Positions 11,901-24,507 of a stretch of 64,000 nt of DNA are shown piece after piece. The first letter of the stretch is position 1, and each line of letters opens with the position of its first letter. Below the pieces are notes generated by a model, which worked only from the letters and a program-made list of their open reading frames with translations, ran no database searches and had not been told where the DNA came from. Source of the DNA: Struthio camelus (lineage: Eukaryota > Chordata > Aves > Struthioniformes > Struthionidae); contig NC_090943.1 in the NCBI RefSeq assembly GCF_040807025.1, positions 137,031,950 through 137,095,949 on the forward strand, given 5' to 3'. Position numbers and translations under genes: made by a program.

Positions 11901-14900
11901 AAAACAAACTTCGAGCTCTGTGTCTCAGGAGATGAAGGGAGCAAGCATGCACAAGTTAGTTAAGCTACTGCCTTATCTGAGCGTATATTTTGTGGTAATG
12001 ACTGGATAATACATTATTTTAAATTACTACTGGGCTTATTGATAGTTTTTGTAGGAAGTTATTTGGAATGTCTGCAGAGGAAGGACTGTTCCTAGATGAA
12101 TTAACTGACATGCTCCTTACAAATAATAAATTTCATGAGAACAATATATAATAAGGAAGAACAATTAAAAGGATTTTTTAAAATAAAATAAGATTTCAGA
12201 GAGCTTCACAAATTTTTAAAGCACAGCTCTACCCTGACCAATGACAATAAAATCAGCACGGGGAAGAACCATATTTATTGTGTCTCAGTGGATTCTATTT
12301 CTAATGCAGTTGGCCTGCAGCAAGAAGATGACTCTCCCATTTGCTAGTGCCATGCGTTAAATCCAGAATCCAGAAGACAAGAGTGGGTTTTTCACCTCTC
12401 AGAGGCATGAACAATAACATTTTTAAAGTTAGCATTCGATTAAAGGTACAGGTAAGCAAGCATGGGAAAAAGAGGAGAGTCAGCTTCCACTTTTCAGACA
12501 GCCTTACACATGGAATGGCACCCAATGGGAAACATAGTGATGCTTATTTGCTAGCATAAACTTTAGCTTGTTAATACTACCCAATTCAAAGAATACACAG
12601 TAAAATATCTGTCTCATCATATGGAATAAACTTTGCAGGGCACAGTTGCAGGCCTTGGGAATCAATGGGAATTGATTCAAGGGAACTGCAGTCTGTAGTG
12701 CCTTAGGTGGTCAGGGCCTGCTAATCTAAGATGATCTCAAGTTATTGCCTGTTCTGTAAATCAGAAATGATCTCCAAAACAGAAGTTGTTTATTTATAGG
12801 CTGTAAAAGGCATATAGCAAGGCTTTTGGGATGATGAAGATCAACTGAAGTGCAAAATGCGATGGTTATCTTTAAAAATGTTTCTGTTTTGCAATCAATA
12901 AAATTGCTTCAATATTTCATCACTAACTTGCTTTTTCTTCTCTTACTTTAGCAGTTATCTCAATAACCGGGCATTACATAAGGGGATTGCTGTGTTTTCT
13001 ACTATTACATGAGGAAAAAAAATATTTGTTATATAACTTGAGCGCCTTCTCCTTTTCTCTTCAGTGGGGATTGCATATGAGATTCATAAGCACAAGAGGA
13101 AAACGGAAGCAAGAAAAAAAATCAGAACAATATCTACTAAATTTGGCAGACTTGTTTGAGTGAATCTGTGAAGCAACCAGAACTGCCACGTTGTGCTACA
13201 CTTACAGGTCACGTATGAGGTTATGGATGGGATTTCTGTTGCAGTTAGGGTGCTTCTAAACAAGCAAAAATTGATAGATTATAAAATGTTGAAAATCCTT
13301 CAGCAGTTATTCCCATGATGAGCCGAGTAACAGAATACCTGAGCATGAAGAAATATCATAATAGTTCACATACTTGATAAAATTCAAAGCTGTTCTTTTC
13401 AAAAAAAGACTTTTGCCACTTCATCTACTAACCTCCATCCTCTTATTTTTTCCCTCTCTACCTTTACAAGGGCATAAAAACACACCATCCCTGTGGTCTT
13501 CAGCTGTAGGTGACGTGAGGTCTACTTGCGCTAAAGGAACATGCACATTCAAATCCACTATTTGCTAAAGGATGTATGAGAAACTGAGAGCATAAGAAAA
13601 TGCACAAGCACTTAACAGCATATTATAATATTCCTATAATATTCCATATACAGAAAAGCCCTCTTAAGAGCCTATTTTAAAAATTACGTTATTGTAGAAG
13701 CCATCTTTATCCTCTGTAAAGAAAAAGTAATTTGTTGACTCATAAGCTATCATAAAGATCTATGATTTCTAAAGTTGACAGAACAGCCATACAAAATCCT
13801 TGTCACTTAGCTTGAGATATCTTTGTCTCTTATTGCTAATAAACTACTCCTGTCAACAACAATTTTTTTATTTTGCTGTTAAAAGACTCTACTCTTCCCT
13901 TTATTCCCTGAAACAACAGGACCAGCTTTTCCACAGTGTTTCACAAATGCCCCTTAAGACTGACTGAAGGAATCACTTTTTAGCTTTCACATGTTTCTGA
14001 TCTTTGGCCTCCTGGCTAACATTCCCAGTGGATACGTCTTCATGATAAAAAGTATGGACACGTTAGTCATCACGTGTACATATGTGTGTGGCATATGCAG
14101 ATAGACCTGAGCTGGCTGGGGTGCAGCGGTGCAGCTGCAGCAGCAGAGTGCTGCAAAACCTGGGCTAGGAGTGGGCACAGCCAAACTGTGAGCTCTGTTG
14201 CTCTAACTCTGAGTATCGGAGTGAGGTTAAAGATTACACCACCCACTAGTTCCCGCTGATCTTTATAAACTGAAAGAGCACTAACCTATGACTTCCCTTC
14301 TTGTGAAAGGACTTCATATAAGTGGTCTGCTGACCAAAGCTCTTTCTTTGTTCAGAGATCAGTTTGGTGTGGGCACCATGAGATTTTCCCATTCTGCTTC
14401 ACCTCAAATTACCTGATATCCACTTAAATGTCATATGTTAAACGCAATGAATAAAAAAGATTCTCCATTCGTTCTTCCAGTTCTTAGTGCAGTTGCTAAA
14501 CGTGGTGAGTTTTTTGTCCTTTGGACATTTCTCCAGGAGAAACTGTTCTACAGCCAGCACGCTCATCTCATAAATGAAAATAAACTGCTGTTGGGTACTA
14601 ACGAGAGCTATGCCAGCCACACCAATCCACTTTCACACGCAACGCCTTGCTTGTAAAAACAGCTCAAATGGATGAATGATTCATAAGACGAATGACAAGA
14701 GCTTAGCTAGGATGAATTTATTCATGTTGCATTTCTTGTAAACTCTGCCTCCAGTGTGGGCCCCACGCTGCACACAGCTAACAGAGGTTTCCCCTTTTTT
14801 CCTTAACTGACTAATGTTTGCTCACAGGAACTTGATTACTGTATTATAAGTCACAGATCTGCAGGATTAAAAATGTCTGCTAGATTAATCAGCTGCAAAT

Positions 14901-16459
14901 CAACTTGAGCAAAGCTTGACAGGTTGCAAGCTGTTCCGATAGAACAAAAAAGGAGGAATCAATAGCAGCCACAGATACACGACAATACGCTGGCACTGCT
15001 TGGTTATAACTAGTGACAGCTTCCCCCTCTGCTGCTGTAGGATGACTTTTCATTGTCTGAATAGTGCTGTCTGAAGACTAAATCCTACCCAGAGTTGTGT
15101 GGCAGTCGAGTGGGTGGCTAAAGCATTCTCCAGTAACTTGGAGGGGGAACTGGAGCCCAAAATGGGCTACGTGCTCTGTTCTCCCTTTCAGGACAAGCGG
15201 ATGCCATGGAGCCGGCCAGCGACTGGTGGCTACTTTTGAAGTGATTCTCCCCTCTTTTCTCACACATGTATGTGAAAAAGGGAAAATGCCCTTGTCTGAC
15301 CCTGTCAGTGTGATTACTTTTAGATCCATATAACTACAAATCAGAGCCTGTTGGAAAGTTATTATATTTCTTAAACTCTATCCTGAACACCACCACTCAG
15401 GTCAGGAGCTCGGACACATATATAAGCCTCAGTTTAGCAAGTGTCTTCAGGAAGGCTGTCAAACTATTAGTGACTTGCAGAGCTGGGGCTTTAAAACTTT
15501 TGAATGCTTAAAAGGTTTTTTTTAAGTATGTCATATAATTGAAGACACAAGCCTTCAGTTAACTGGTTAGTAATTTCCTCTTTAGCTTTATAAAATTTAA
15601 AATTAATTCCAATCATGGGCTAAGATACAATTTGGGATACATGGATAATAATGCAGAACACATACTGGAAAAAATTAAAATAATAGATTTTTTTAAAAAC
15701 TATTGGGATATGAATGGATCCAATGCTATATAAAATGCAACAGGAATTAAAATTTCAGAAATAATTTCTGTGTATTCATGGTACAGCATCTACGATTTAT
15801 CTTCAGTACATAATCCATGAACTAGTAAATCTTTCCCTCTGAAAACATGTGTCAGGTAATTGCTTATGCATTAGATAACACATTCTCTTTTAGTGCTCTT
15901 CAATCAAAATTAAAGTAAGTCATGCTAATTTACCACAGGTTACTCCATAAGCTACTGATGTTGATAACATATTCAGTGAAATAAATATAACTGACATTAA
16001 ATGAAATAAAGGGTTAATTGATCCCTTTGCCATTTGCCTGTATTTGTTTTCTTTTCCTTGATGAACCAAATGCGATATCGTTAGATTTCGACTTGACAGG
16101 CTTTCTCAAGGATTTGCCTGTAAAGAAAACTTGCTGGAACAAATACTTATTCTGTACAAGTCTTTATTTTGTCACTCGATTCTTTTACTGTAATATTTTA
16201 GGTAATTAACTATAACTTGAGACATATTTCCTTCACAACTCTTCATTAAAGTACTGGCGTAATATCAGGCAAAGCTATCTCCAGTAATGGCTGGAAAGCA
16301 TTTTCCAATAATATGCTTTTCCTTTTGCAGTTATCACTTGATTACCCTTGATGCTGATACTCCTGATACTTTTTTTAGGCTTAGAATTTACATGACCTAT
16401 CAGATTAAATCCTAGGAGAATCTCAGGATTCATTGTGCTGTAAATGTGTACATACGTAC
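8986..16459. other. Gene-free stretch
   Basis: Mixed composition with small AT runs. Short frames such as 9198-9461 and 9272-9604 overlap on different frames and carry no domain signature. No TE was identified except the small hairpin at 12653. Confidence 0.5.
12653..12682. repeat. Short hairpin-forming inverted repeat
   Basis: CCTTGGGAATCAAT pairs with ATTGATTCAAGG around a GGGA loop, with two unpaired G. No RNA gene can be inferred from this alone. Confidence 0.6.
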
Positions 16460-16481
16460 ACACACATATATATATGTGTGT
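16460..16481. repeat. Perfect 22-bp palindrome of (AC)n(AT)n(GT)n type
   Basis: The dyad centre lies between 16470 and 16471, and all 11 base pairs match. Flanking bases extend the alternation imperfectly. It could extrude as a cruciform or be unstable in replication. The short open frames crossing it on both strands owe their existence to the repeat. Confidence 0.9.
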
Positions 16482-16811
16482 ATGTGTAAAAGGGCATTTG
16501 ATACAATAAATTTGCTCCCAACTGTGAGCCATGATCCTATTATTTTTATAAGGGGAGAAAACACTTACTTTCACAAAATACTCTATAGTGTGCTTCAAGG
16601 TGTAGACACTGACCTTACTTCTTGCATACTCCATGAGCTGGGTAACTTATACACAGCTCCTATTCAAACATATTCTCCAGAGAAGCCATGCCTGCTCCGC
16701 ATGTCTCATGGGACTGCATATAGCCTGTTTGCCCTTTATTCATCCCAAACTGATTTTTTTTTCAGTAAAAGAATCGCAGTTGCAAAGGGAGCGCACCGCA
16801 AGCTCAGGTAA

Positions 16812-17170
16812 CTTTGGCTATGGCTACACGATATAACTGTGGTGCACACACACAAGTCAGTCTAAGCTCCAACAAGAAACCAAGTGAACTTGGCTAGAGC
16901 AGCCCAGAGTGCCTTAACAGACCTTATTCAAGGCAGGGTATTGTGATTCAGGCTTTGTCACAGTGCTAACCATGTTCACACAGCTTTTGGTCAGGCTGGA
17001 AGGCTAGGAGAGTGATTCTGCACCTTCCCAAAATATTTAGGGTAGACATTACTCTGGCTGGACACATGCGATGACAAGGGACATGCACAACAGCTTCTGA
17101 GGCCTCAACGCTAAGGGGACTGGATGCATCCAAATACTAGAAGTAATGTCTACGCTGCCCAGGTAACCTT
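16812..17170. mobile_element. Possible ancient DNA-transposon relic
   Basis: GTAGACATTACT (17042-17053) and its exact reverse complement (17142-17153) form a 12-bp inverted repeat 88 bp apart. Upstream, GGCTATGGCTACAC (about 16815) resembles the 'ctatgtctacac' ends common in old reptile and bird hAT-like elements. No transposase remains. The family and ends are uncertain. Confidence 0.3.
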
Positions 17171-20100
17171 GAGTTTTAAACAGAGAGGAAGAATGGCCTC
17201 AAAATAAGAGGGAGGGAGTGTGCCCTTCTCCTCCGGAGCCTGAAGCCCTATAGCCTTCTCTTGAGAGCTAGTAGCTAGTGGTTTGAACCACTGTGAGCTG
17301 AGACATAACTGAGCCTGGCTCTCCCCTTGGTCTCTGCTTACCATAAATCCACTGCGCAAAACCTGCCTAACAGCACTCGTGGGCCTGAGTCCTTCAGGCG
17401 AGACAGGCAGAAAGACATCTGCTTGGGGGACCCTGGCAGGTTGTGGTGGGAGATAAGTGCTGAGCTACTCCGTGCTGTGAAGATTGAGGGGTTTCTGACC
17501 AAGTCTGGGAGCCAAATTTTAGGTGCTTGAACCTTTCCCATAAAAAATTCAGGAGCTCCATGTCAGTGCAGTTGGGAGGATCACAGTATTGGACTGAGGC
17601 CCCTGATGTGTCCCAGGTATTGTGCTTTCATCTGGCCCGGTCACGCAGTCCTCCTCTCTGAGGGCTCTTTGGTGCAGCAGGTGGGGGAGGCAGCCCAGGG
17701 TTGTGCCCCGGCCTTGCCCCAGCGTGGGCTCTTAGTGCCCAAGCACAGCCTAGCTCGTGCCTTGGTACCTCATTAGGTACGTGGACGCTTTCCTAGATAT
17801 TCAACCAGCAGCTTCTTTATGCTGAGGAAATCACTTTTTTAGTGAATGCCTGTTTTGCAATAGCTATTACATACTAGGTCGCTGAGTGGATGCACTTATT
17901 TCACACTAGAAATGCTTTTACGAGGTTCTGTTTAGTCAAAAAAAAAAAAGGCATTTTAAGCACAGAATAAAAAAGTTCCCACATGGACTGCTGGTACAGA
18001 GTAACTATGTTTGCTAAAAGGATGCAGCCTTTTCTATAGTAGGACAGTTTCCTTGTGTAGAAAAGCTGCGAGTAAGCTTAGGGCTGCTGTATACCCAGAA
18101 GTAAGATCTAGAAGCTGTTGCTTCCAATAATGTCTGAAATAAGAGGGTGAAGCATCTGGATACAGATGTTTGCATCCATAGCAGTCAGATTTTTGTTTCT
18201 ATGAATGTAGTATCGAGTTACATTGACAAATCTATTACATTTTTAAGCTTATCCAAGCAATTCCTGGAGACTAGAGCTTTGGCTAGGCTTTAAAGCTTTT
18301 TGGTTGTTTTTATTTTGCAGACTACGCCTTGCATATAGGGGTTTATACATGATCTTTCTATTAGTTGGCCACTTTTCTCACAGTTTCTTGTGAATGTCTG
18401 CCAATGAATACCGCATGTGCAAGTATGTTATAATTATACAAGAGCTTGTTTCTTACCTCTCTAGCTGGTGCAAATCACCCCATTAATGTGCTGAAGAGGG
18501 CTTTTCCCCTGCATCTTGCATACCTGTCCTCTTTGCTCCAGGATTCAGAGTAGGCACATGGCTTACTAATGAGTATAAGATTCGCTGCGTAAGAATAAGA
18601 TGCTTAGCACTCACAGCAAACTTAAGTACAGGGTCCAAATGTATGAGTTTACAAAAAGTTCCTTTTAATGAATGTGCTGGTCAGCAATTGGTGTGTATAA
18701 TGATCACTGGAAATGACTGTGGTTTCACAGGCATTTTTGAAAGTCTCCTTAGTAGGATCAGAAAACGGCAGCTCAACCAAAATGGGTAAATTCATAAGTG
18801 TCTGAACTAAGAAAAAAAAGGAAAAAAAGAAAAGAATTGTTTTGATTCGTGCTATGGTGGCACAAAGCTTAGGGTATATATTTCTGTTCGAGCCCAGCGA
18901 CATTCAGGCTCTTCAATATAAAGCAGAACTCCAGCTGGTTCAGTTAGGAGCTAACAAAGTACAGTGACGACCTGATGCTTACGCAGTCTGAATTCAAGCA
19001 ATTATTCACTGAAGGCTAGGAGCCTGATTTTTCTCATGTTCTCACCAGTATAAATGTGAAGAAATCCCACCAAACACCTGCAGCGAGGTCACTACTGTAA
19101 AATACGCTTAGAAATGGGCCCAGTGGACCGCTCACGTGTTAAAAAAGCTTTGCAAGTTATCGGTAAATCACTCATCTCAGTGACACTATTCCTCTAACCT
19201 TGCCTGAGCAAGGCTTTACGAGGTTATCCCCATCTCTCCTGTAATGAAATCTGCTCATATCAGATGTGAGAAATCATCTTGGGAGCAGATCACTCAGCAA
19301 TTTGCATCCAAGTGAAAATGATGACAGAATTTGTTTCAAAAAATCGCTACATATGAATTGCAGTAGTCTGTTGTGCATTTTTTTATTCCCAGATTTAAAC
19401 GATTCTGTTCTTATTTTGAACTTTATCTGTTTTATCAGAATAAAGAGAAACGGATTCAATGCTCTAAGGAAAAGACATAGTTCTATAAACAATCAAGGGA
19501 GGGTTTCATAACATGATGTCTCTGGTAAATAAATGGCTGTTTGCCACTTACTCCATTTGGCTTTCTGCTGAGAGCACGGGCTTCATGCGAGATACTCTAA
19601 TTGCTACAATTAGCAAAATTAAATGGCTTATTGTGTATTTAGACAATTCTTCCCACATTCTGTATTGTTATACTACAGAATGAGTAATTACAGTGTGGGG
19701 ATTGTAAATGCATGGACACGTGTTGTGATTATTTTCGTCGCGCACCTTTTGTGGAGACATGGCCTAAAAGGGCTCATTCGGATGGATGCACAAATGCAAT
19801 TTACTCTGCTTCCCACCCAGCACGGGAGCAGAGAGGCAGCAGTAGGACCCCAGCAACCTGCTGAGGTCTTTTCCTTGGCATTATGCAGACAGTGCAGGAG
19901 GTGCAGAGCTGCAGAGTAAATCACAGCATCGCGTTCACCCCGGATTGCATGACCTCAGGGGCTGAGCAGGAAAAGGGCAGAGGCTTTGGGAGCTGACTCT
20001 CTGGCAGAGACAAACCAAACTCAGCACAGAGCCATTTTAAAGGTCTTACAGAACTGCATGATCAAATCATAAAGATTTCTAAATTTGTTATTTAGCTTTT

Positions 20101-21654
20101 TTAATAAATGAAAGGCTAGTCGTGAATATTTGTTGGCCAATAGAAAGTAAATGAATATATTGTTTTTTAGAGTGATTGGGAATACCCTTCCAAAAAAAAG
20201 CAGCATTTGGACTTTTAGTACCATTCACGAATTACCCTTTTGGGGAGATAATAATGCATTGATTAGACATATTTTAAGCAAATTTGGGGTTAATAACTAT
20301 TCACCACATCATAAAAATTACAGCTCCAGTAAAATTTTAATTTTCCTCCTCTGCTTAACGGTTTACAAAATCAGGTAGCACGAGGCCTAGCATTTAATTT
20401 TAGAAGGAAACTTTTTATCTAATCCCAATGTTATAGAAATGAATTAATAGAAAATCTGTTGCTTCGCCATTGAAAATAGTATTTAAATGCAATCAAGCCC
20501 ACACAAGCCAAGCACAGAATCATTGTTCTAGCACAAGAAGCAGATTTCAGGTGACAAGCAAAAGTAGAAATGAGTTTTTTCATTATTAAAATGCATGAAA
20601 AAAACTATTGCACATATTTTCAAACAATTCATTTTAAAAAAAGACTATCTTATTGTAGGACAAATAACATTTCTTTTAAAATAAGACAGAAGTTTTATCT
20701 TACATTTTCTTATATATTTTCTGAATGAATATGGGTATGCAGTACCTTTTCTTCACCTAATCAGAATAGTGAATATTACTTAAATTGTCTTTTCTATAGC
20801 ATACAAATCCACAACCCTTAAAGCTTTAGGACTAAGTCTTTAACCAGATAAGCTATCTCTAGGTCTGCTGGCAAATTTGCTAGGTTCATTAATACAATGC
20901 TTACATGACATTTATTTCTAACAGACAAAGAGATGTGATTGCTTTTCTTTACAAGATTATAATAATGAACTTTTTTTTCCCTTTTATTCAGGAATGGAGT
21001 CTTAAAGACCTGATTTTTTCATTATTTCAAAAGCAGAAGTTAATTTTTTTACAATTTTTTTTTTGCTATTGCTGTCTTAATTGAACTCTATTGATAGATC
21101 TTAAAACTGTCTGTGGTAAAAAGAATAGTGCATATTGATTATTAACTGTCCATAAGGCCATCATGGAATTTCAACATGGACTATGTTTAATCTTGATAAA
21201 TTCTATAAAAAATTCTTACAGCTCTGTAATGTGACTGTTCATGAGAAACTGTCCATGCAGTCATCTGAGTGTTATATTTCAATGGGCGTCCTATCCTCAG
21301 TGAAAGTATCACTGACGCTGAGTACGTAACATTTTGCAGAGCAAATTTTGACTCAGTATAAAATGACTTCTCTCCCTTCCTCAAACACCTGGATTGGTTT
21401 CTAACATCATGCTGTGCATACATGCTACCATTTACGGCTCTGCGCACTCAGTGGTTATATGTATATTAGAACCTGCGGTGCTTCATTTAAATCTATAAAC
21501 ATTATTTAAAAAAAAGTTAAAAAGGATGGGAAGGTTCAGAAAGTAAATGCTAGAAATTAAAACCCAACTGAACAAACAACCCCTCTGTGACCTTCCTTCC
21601 AAAACCAAGCAAGAGTATCAATAAAAACCCACCCCAAACCTTCTTCAGAAACCT
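17171..21654. other. Gene-free stretch left of the CpG island
   Basis: The part up to about 17780 is GC-richer and may be an old unrecognised repeat. From about 20000 it becomes AT-rich with many T runs. No host exon was recognised. It could include distal XKR4 3' UTR if that UTR is very long. Confidence 0.5.
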
Positions 21655-21965
21655 TGCAAAGCGAGCGCTGTAAGCGGGCTGGACCGTCACCTTCAAAATC
21701 CTGCATTAAGCAACGTTTCCTCAGTTCTGCAAGCCCTGACCGAGGGGTTTCCAGCTGCGAGCAGCAGCAGGACCGGCTGCGAGGGACACAGCAGAGGAGC
21801 AGCCTCGCTGGCGGCAGTGATGCCGCCCTCCCCGCAGCCTCCCCGGGCGAAGGGGACCCGGCTGGCCGGCGGCAGGGACCCGCTGCAGGGAGCCGGGAGC
21901 CCAGGGCTCTCCACGCGCTGCCCACGGTGCCTCCCGCGGGCTACCGTTCCTCAGGTATTAAAGAA
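21655..21965. promoter_or_regulatory. CpG island downstream of XKR4
   Basis: By hand I count about 29 CpG dinucleotides between 21661 and 21960, in a GC-rich block flanked by AT-rich DNA. This is close to the number expected from base composition, so it is not CpG-depleted. It lies about 2.6 kb past the XKR4 stop codon. Open frames on both strands here (for example 21654-21980 plus and 21557-21925 minus) match no family I know and are explained by the scarcity of stop codons in GC-rich DNA. It could be the promoter of an unannotated non-coding transcript, an intragenic island in a long XKR4 3' UTR, or a regulatory element. A CAG|GTATTA donor-like site sits at its plus-strand end (about 21952-21960). 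Confidence 0.65.
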
Positions 21966-23690
21966 GCAGCAAATCTGTAGAGCTGTTTCCAAAATCAGCC
22001 CTCACATCTTGGATAACCAAAGTTTCCCCTTTGCCTGGTTCATAAAGCAAAACCGCGATTTCCTTGCGTGGCCGAGTGTTCGGTGCTGGAATGAGGGCTT
22101 TGACTGGGCAAAGGACTTGCTCCCCAAATCTTTTTTTGGCAGTTAGTACAATGGTGCATTTTTTTTTTTGACAAAATATGAGTGCTTTTCTCTGAATAAT
22201 CTCCATGGAGCCAGGGCAAACGCTTTGTACAAAGCTTCAGGTTTGGACTATCAAAGGATTATTTTATTTAAAAATGATTATACAGGCAGCTGGCCACTGC
22301 TTAATTTGTAAATATCTAAGAAACCCTTGAAACATGGTTGTTTCCTGATCTGTGTAAAGTTCCTTCTGGCTTGCAGATTCCTGCACTTTCACAGATATCT
22401 TGTTTTGAGGAACTTGCCCCAGGAAAAAATAACAGATATTGAACATCTCACGAATAAAAAAGTCAACATTAAAAATGGTCGATTGAACGCATACAAATCA
22501 ACATAGGCTGTGTAACCTCTGCTATTTCATAGTACAAATATTAGTAACAGGAAAGACTGAAATTTACCCAGCAGCATATACAGCAGGGATTACCCTGAAT
22601 ATACCTGACAGTGAAGACAAAAATACCAATCATCAGGTCTTCTCCATCCTGACAATGCTGATTAAAACAGTAACTCTTGAGTTCTGCTTCACGCTCCTAA
22701 AATGGATGGAAATAGTTATATCAAATTGTTTTTTATGGAATCACTGGGTGTCTTTACAAGCCGCTTACATTTGAAGCAGGATCCACAGTTTATGGAATAT
22801 TCTAAAAGTACCCGTGTAGGCTTTCATATGGCATTACACTGCAAAACAAATCCATAATGTGTGAAAATCATGTTTGTATCAACCTGCAGAAGCCAGTTGA
22901 TAAAATTCATGGACCAATTCTTAAATTCTAAGCTATAAAGAGAATGAAATGTATTAAAAGATTTGAGGTTTATAAAAAGTAACCTTTTTATACCATATTT
23001 TTACTTTACAAAAATATTGAAATAATCCATGAGTTATTCACTCTGCACCAGCATTAAAAAAAATACTATCAAATTTTGACTTGCACCTTTAACACATCTG
23101 AAAGCACCATCAGGGGATACTTTTAACATAAAGAAGGATACCATTGACTAGATTCAGGGAGGTATTTAAAACCCAAAAGCTTGCAGCAAAAGCACTCTAT
23201 TACGAGAGGTTCAACATAACTCTTAGACGTATCTGGAAACAAGTCCTGAACAGGCTCAAGAGGGTCTTCCACATAACTTGGTTATATGGTACTTTAGTGA
23301 ATATACTTACTAAGAGGTGGCCGAAAGCCTTTAAAAGACATCACTTTCACCTTGGGCGGGAAATATCAGAGCTGTCCGTACTTGTTGAGAACTCGATTGG
23401 TCTTTCCTGCTTCTGGTTCTTGTAGGGCTTGTGCCGCTCCGTTTCTGTCCCTCAGGCAACGATATCGATCTTGCTTTTGTACAATGTTTGGCACTAGAAA
23501 GGTATGGCATATCACGGTCTCTTATCACCCCTGCATACATTCACACACTGAATCATGCATTCTGAGTCCTGAAACAGAGAGAAGTTTCAGTGTGTTCATC
23601 TCCTCATAGGTTCCTCCCAAATATCTGAAGGGGGTCCTCCAAAAAGTTTAGAATATGAAAACTATTCTTCCCTGTTCTTTTACATATGTG
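21966..23690. other. Stretch between the CpG island and the first XKR4 poly(A) signal
   Basis: AT-rich with no coding signal. The frame at 23144-23425 is not recognisable. An AATAAA on the minus strand (22268-22263) is a candidate distal poly(A) site for XKR4. Confidence 0.45.
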
Positions 23691-24507
23691 TTTATTTTTT
23701 GCAAATTGAACACTGAATCATGATTATCATTTAATTTACATCACTCCGTGCTAGAGCTCCTTTTTTTCTCCTGAAAACCAGAAGTGAGCTGCATAGGATT
23801 TCTGTTGAAAGTAACATAACGAACTTAAACTGAAATTCCACTGAAAACAAGCAGTTCTGTTGGTACTAACGCTTATGACTTAATTAATCAGAATTTGGTT
23901 GATTTGTAACTGATAGCCTTACAAACATTTTGCAAACCTGTTCTAAACTGAATGGTTTATCTGTGGGAGTGCTGAGGACTACTATGCTACTATTTTTTTT
24001 TCCCCCAGAAACCACTTTTCATAACAGCAACATTGCATGATACAGTTTTGTTATTTTCGACAAGATTTTTTTTTGCCATTGACTATGCAAATATCAATCA
24101 TTCATTTCTAAAACAAAATGCACTACTGGCTAAAGTTGAAAGCTCTGATCAGAACCTTCTAATGCTTTGACTGTGAGTACTGTGCAGTCAGAGTTTCATA
24201 GCAGCAAGGAGTCATGGGTGAGTTTCCCCAGCTGAAGTAACTGATCTCTGTGCGTGTGCGTGTGCGTGTGTGTGTGTGTGGTTTTTTTTTTTTTTAGGCT
24301 TTCAGGTGATGCTGCTGTATCAGAGTCCTGCAGAGAGACTGCACACAGTGGATCAAATGATAATCATGATGATAGCCAGACTAAGAACACTACGGCTTGT
24401 TTCTCTATTTGCAGTACGCAGTTTAGTTATTCTTACAGCCCTACCGTCATCCCTTAATTCGGACTGTAACGTCAGAGCTTCTTCAAGCTGTGGGTATTTT
24501 TTTTTGT
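23691..24507 (-). other. XKR4: Probable proximal 3' UTR of XKR4
   Basis: This is the sequence directly after the XKR4 stop codon in the direction of transcription. It has no coding continuation. Near its far end on the minus strand are an ATTAAA at 23735-23730 and an AATAAA at 23696-23691, the first canonical poly(A) signal after the stop. The UTR may run further: another AATAAA lies at 22268-22263, and I recall long XKR4 3' UTRs in mammals. The end point is inferred, not shown. Confidence 0.5.
24249..24295. repeat. GT/GC dinucleotide microsatellite followed by poly(T)
   Basis: An alternating run of TG with interspersed CG (24249-24281) passes directly into 14 T (24282-24295). In the XKR4 transcript, which is antisense to this strand, it reads as poly(A) followed by a CA-type repeat about 210 nt after the stop codon. 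It is a slippage-prone tract inside the probable 3' UTR. Confidence 0.95.

Noticed and set aside
19018..19078. Possible copy of the same old repeat (AGCCTGATTTTTCTCATG)
   Set aside because: About 50 bases of weak likeness; the family could not be named.
21557..22146. Several overlapping open frames in the CpG-rich block
   Set aside because: GC-rich DNA has few stop codons; frames overlap on both strands and resemble no protein. Kept only as a CpG island.
1..24507. Exons of the expected XKR4 neighbours (TMEM68, TGS1, LYN)
   Set aside because: Looked for because of known vertebrate gene order; no frame resembled them, so they presumably lie further left.
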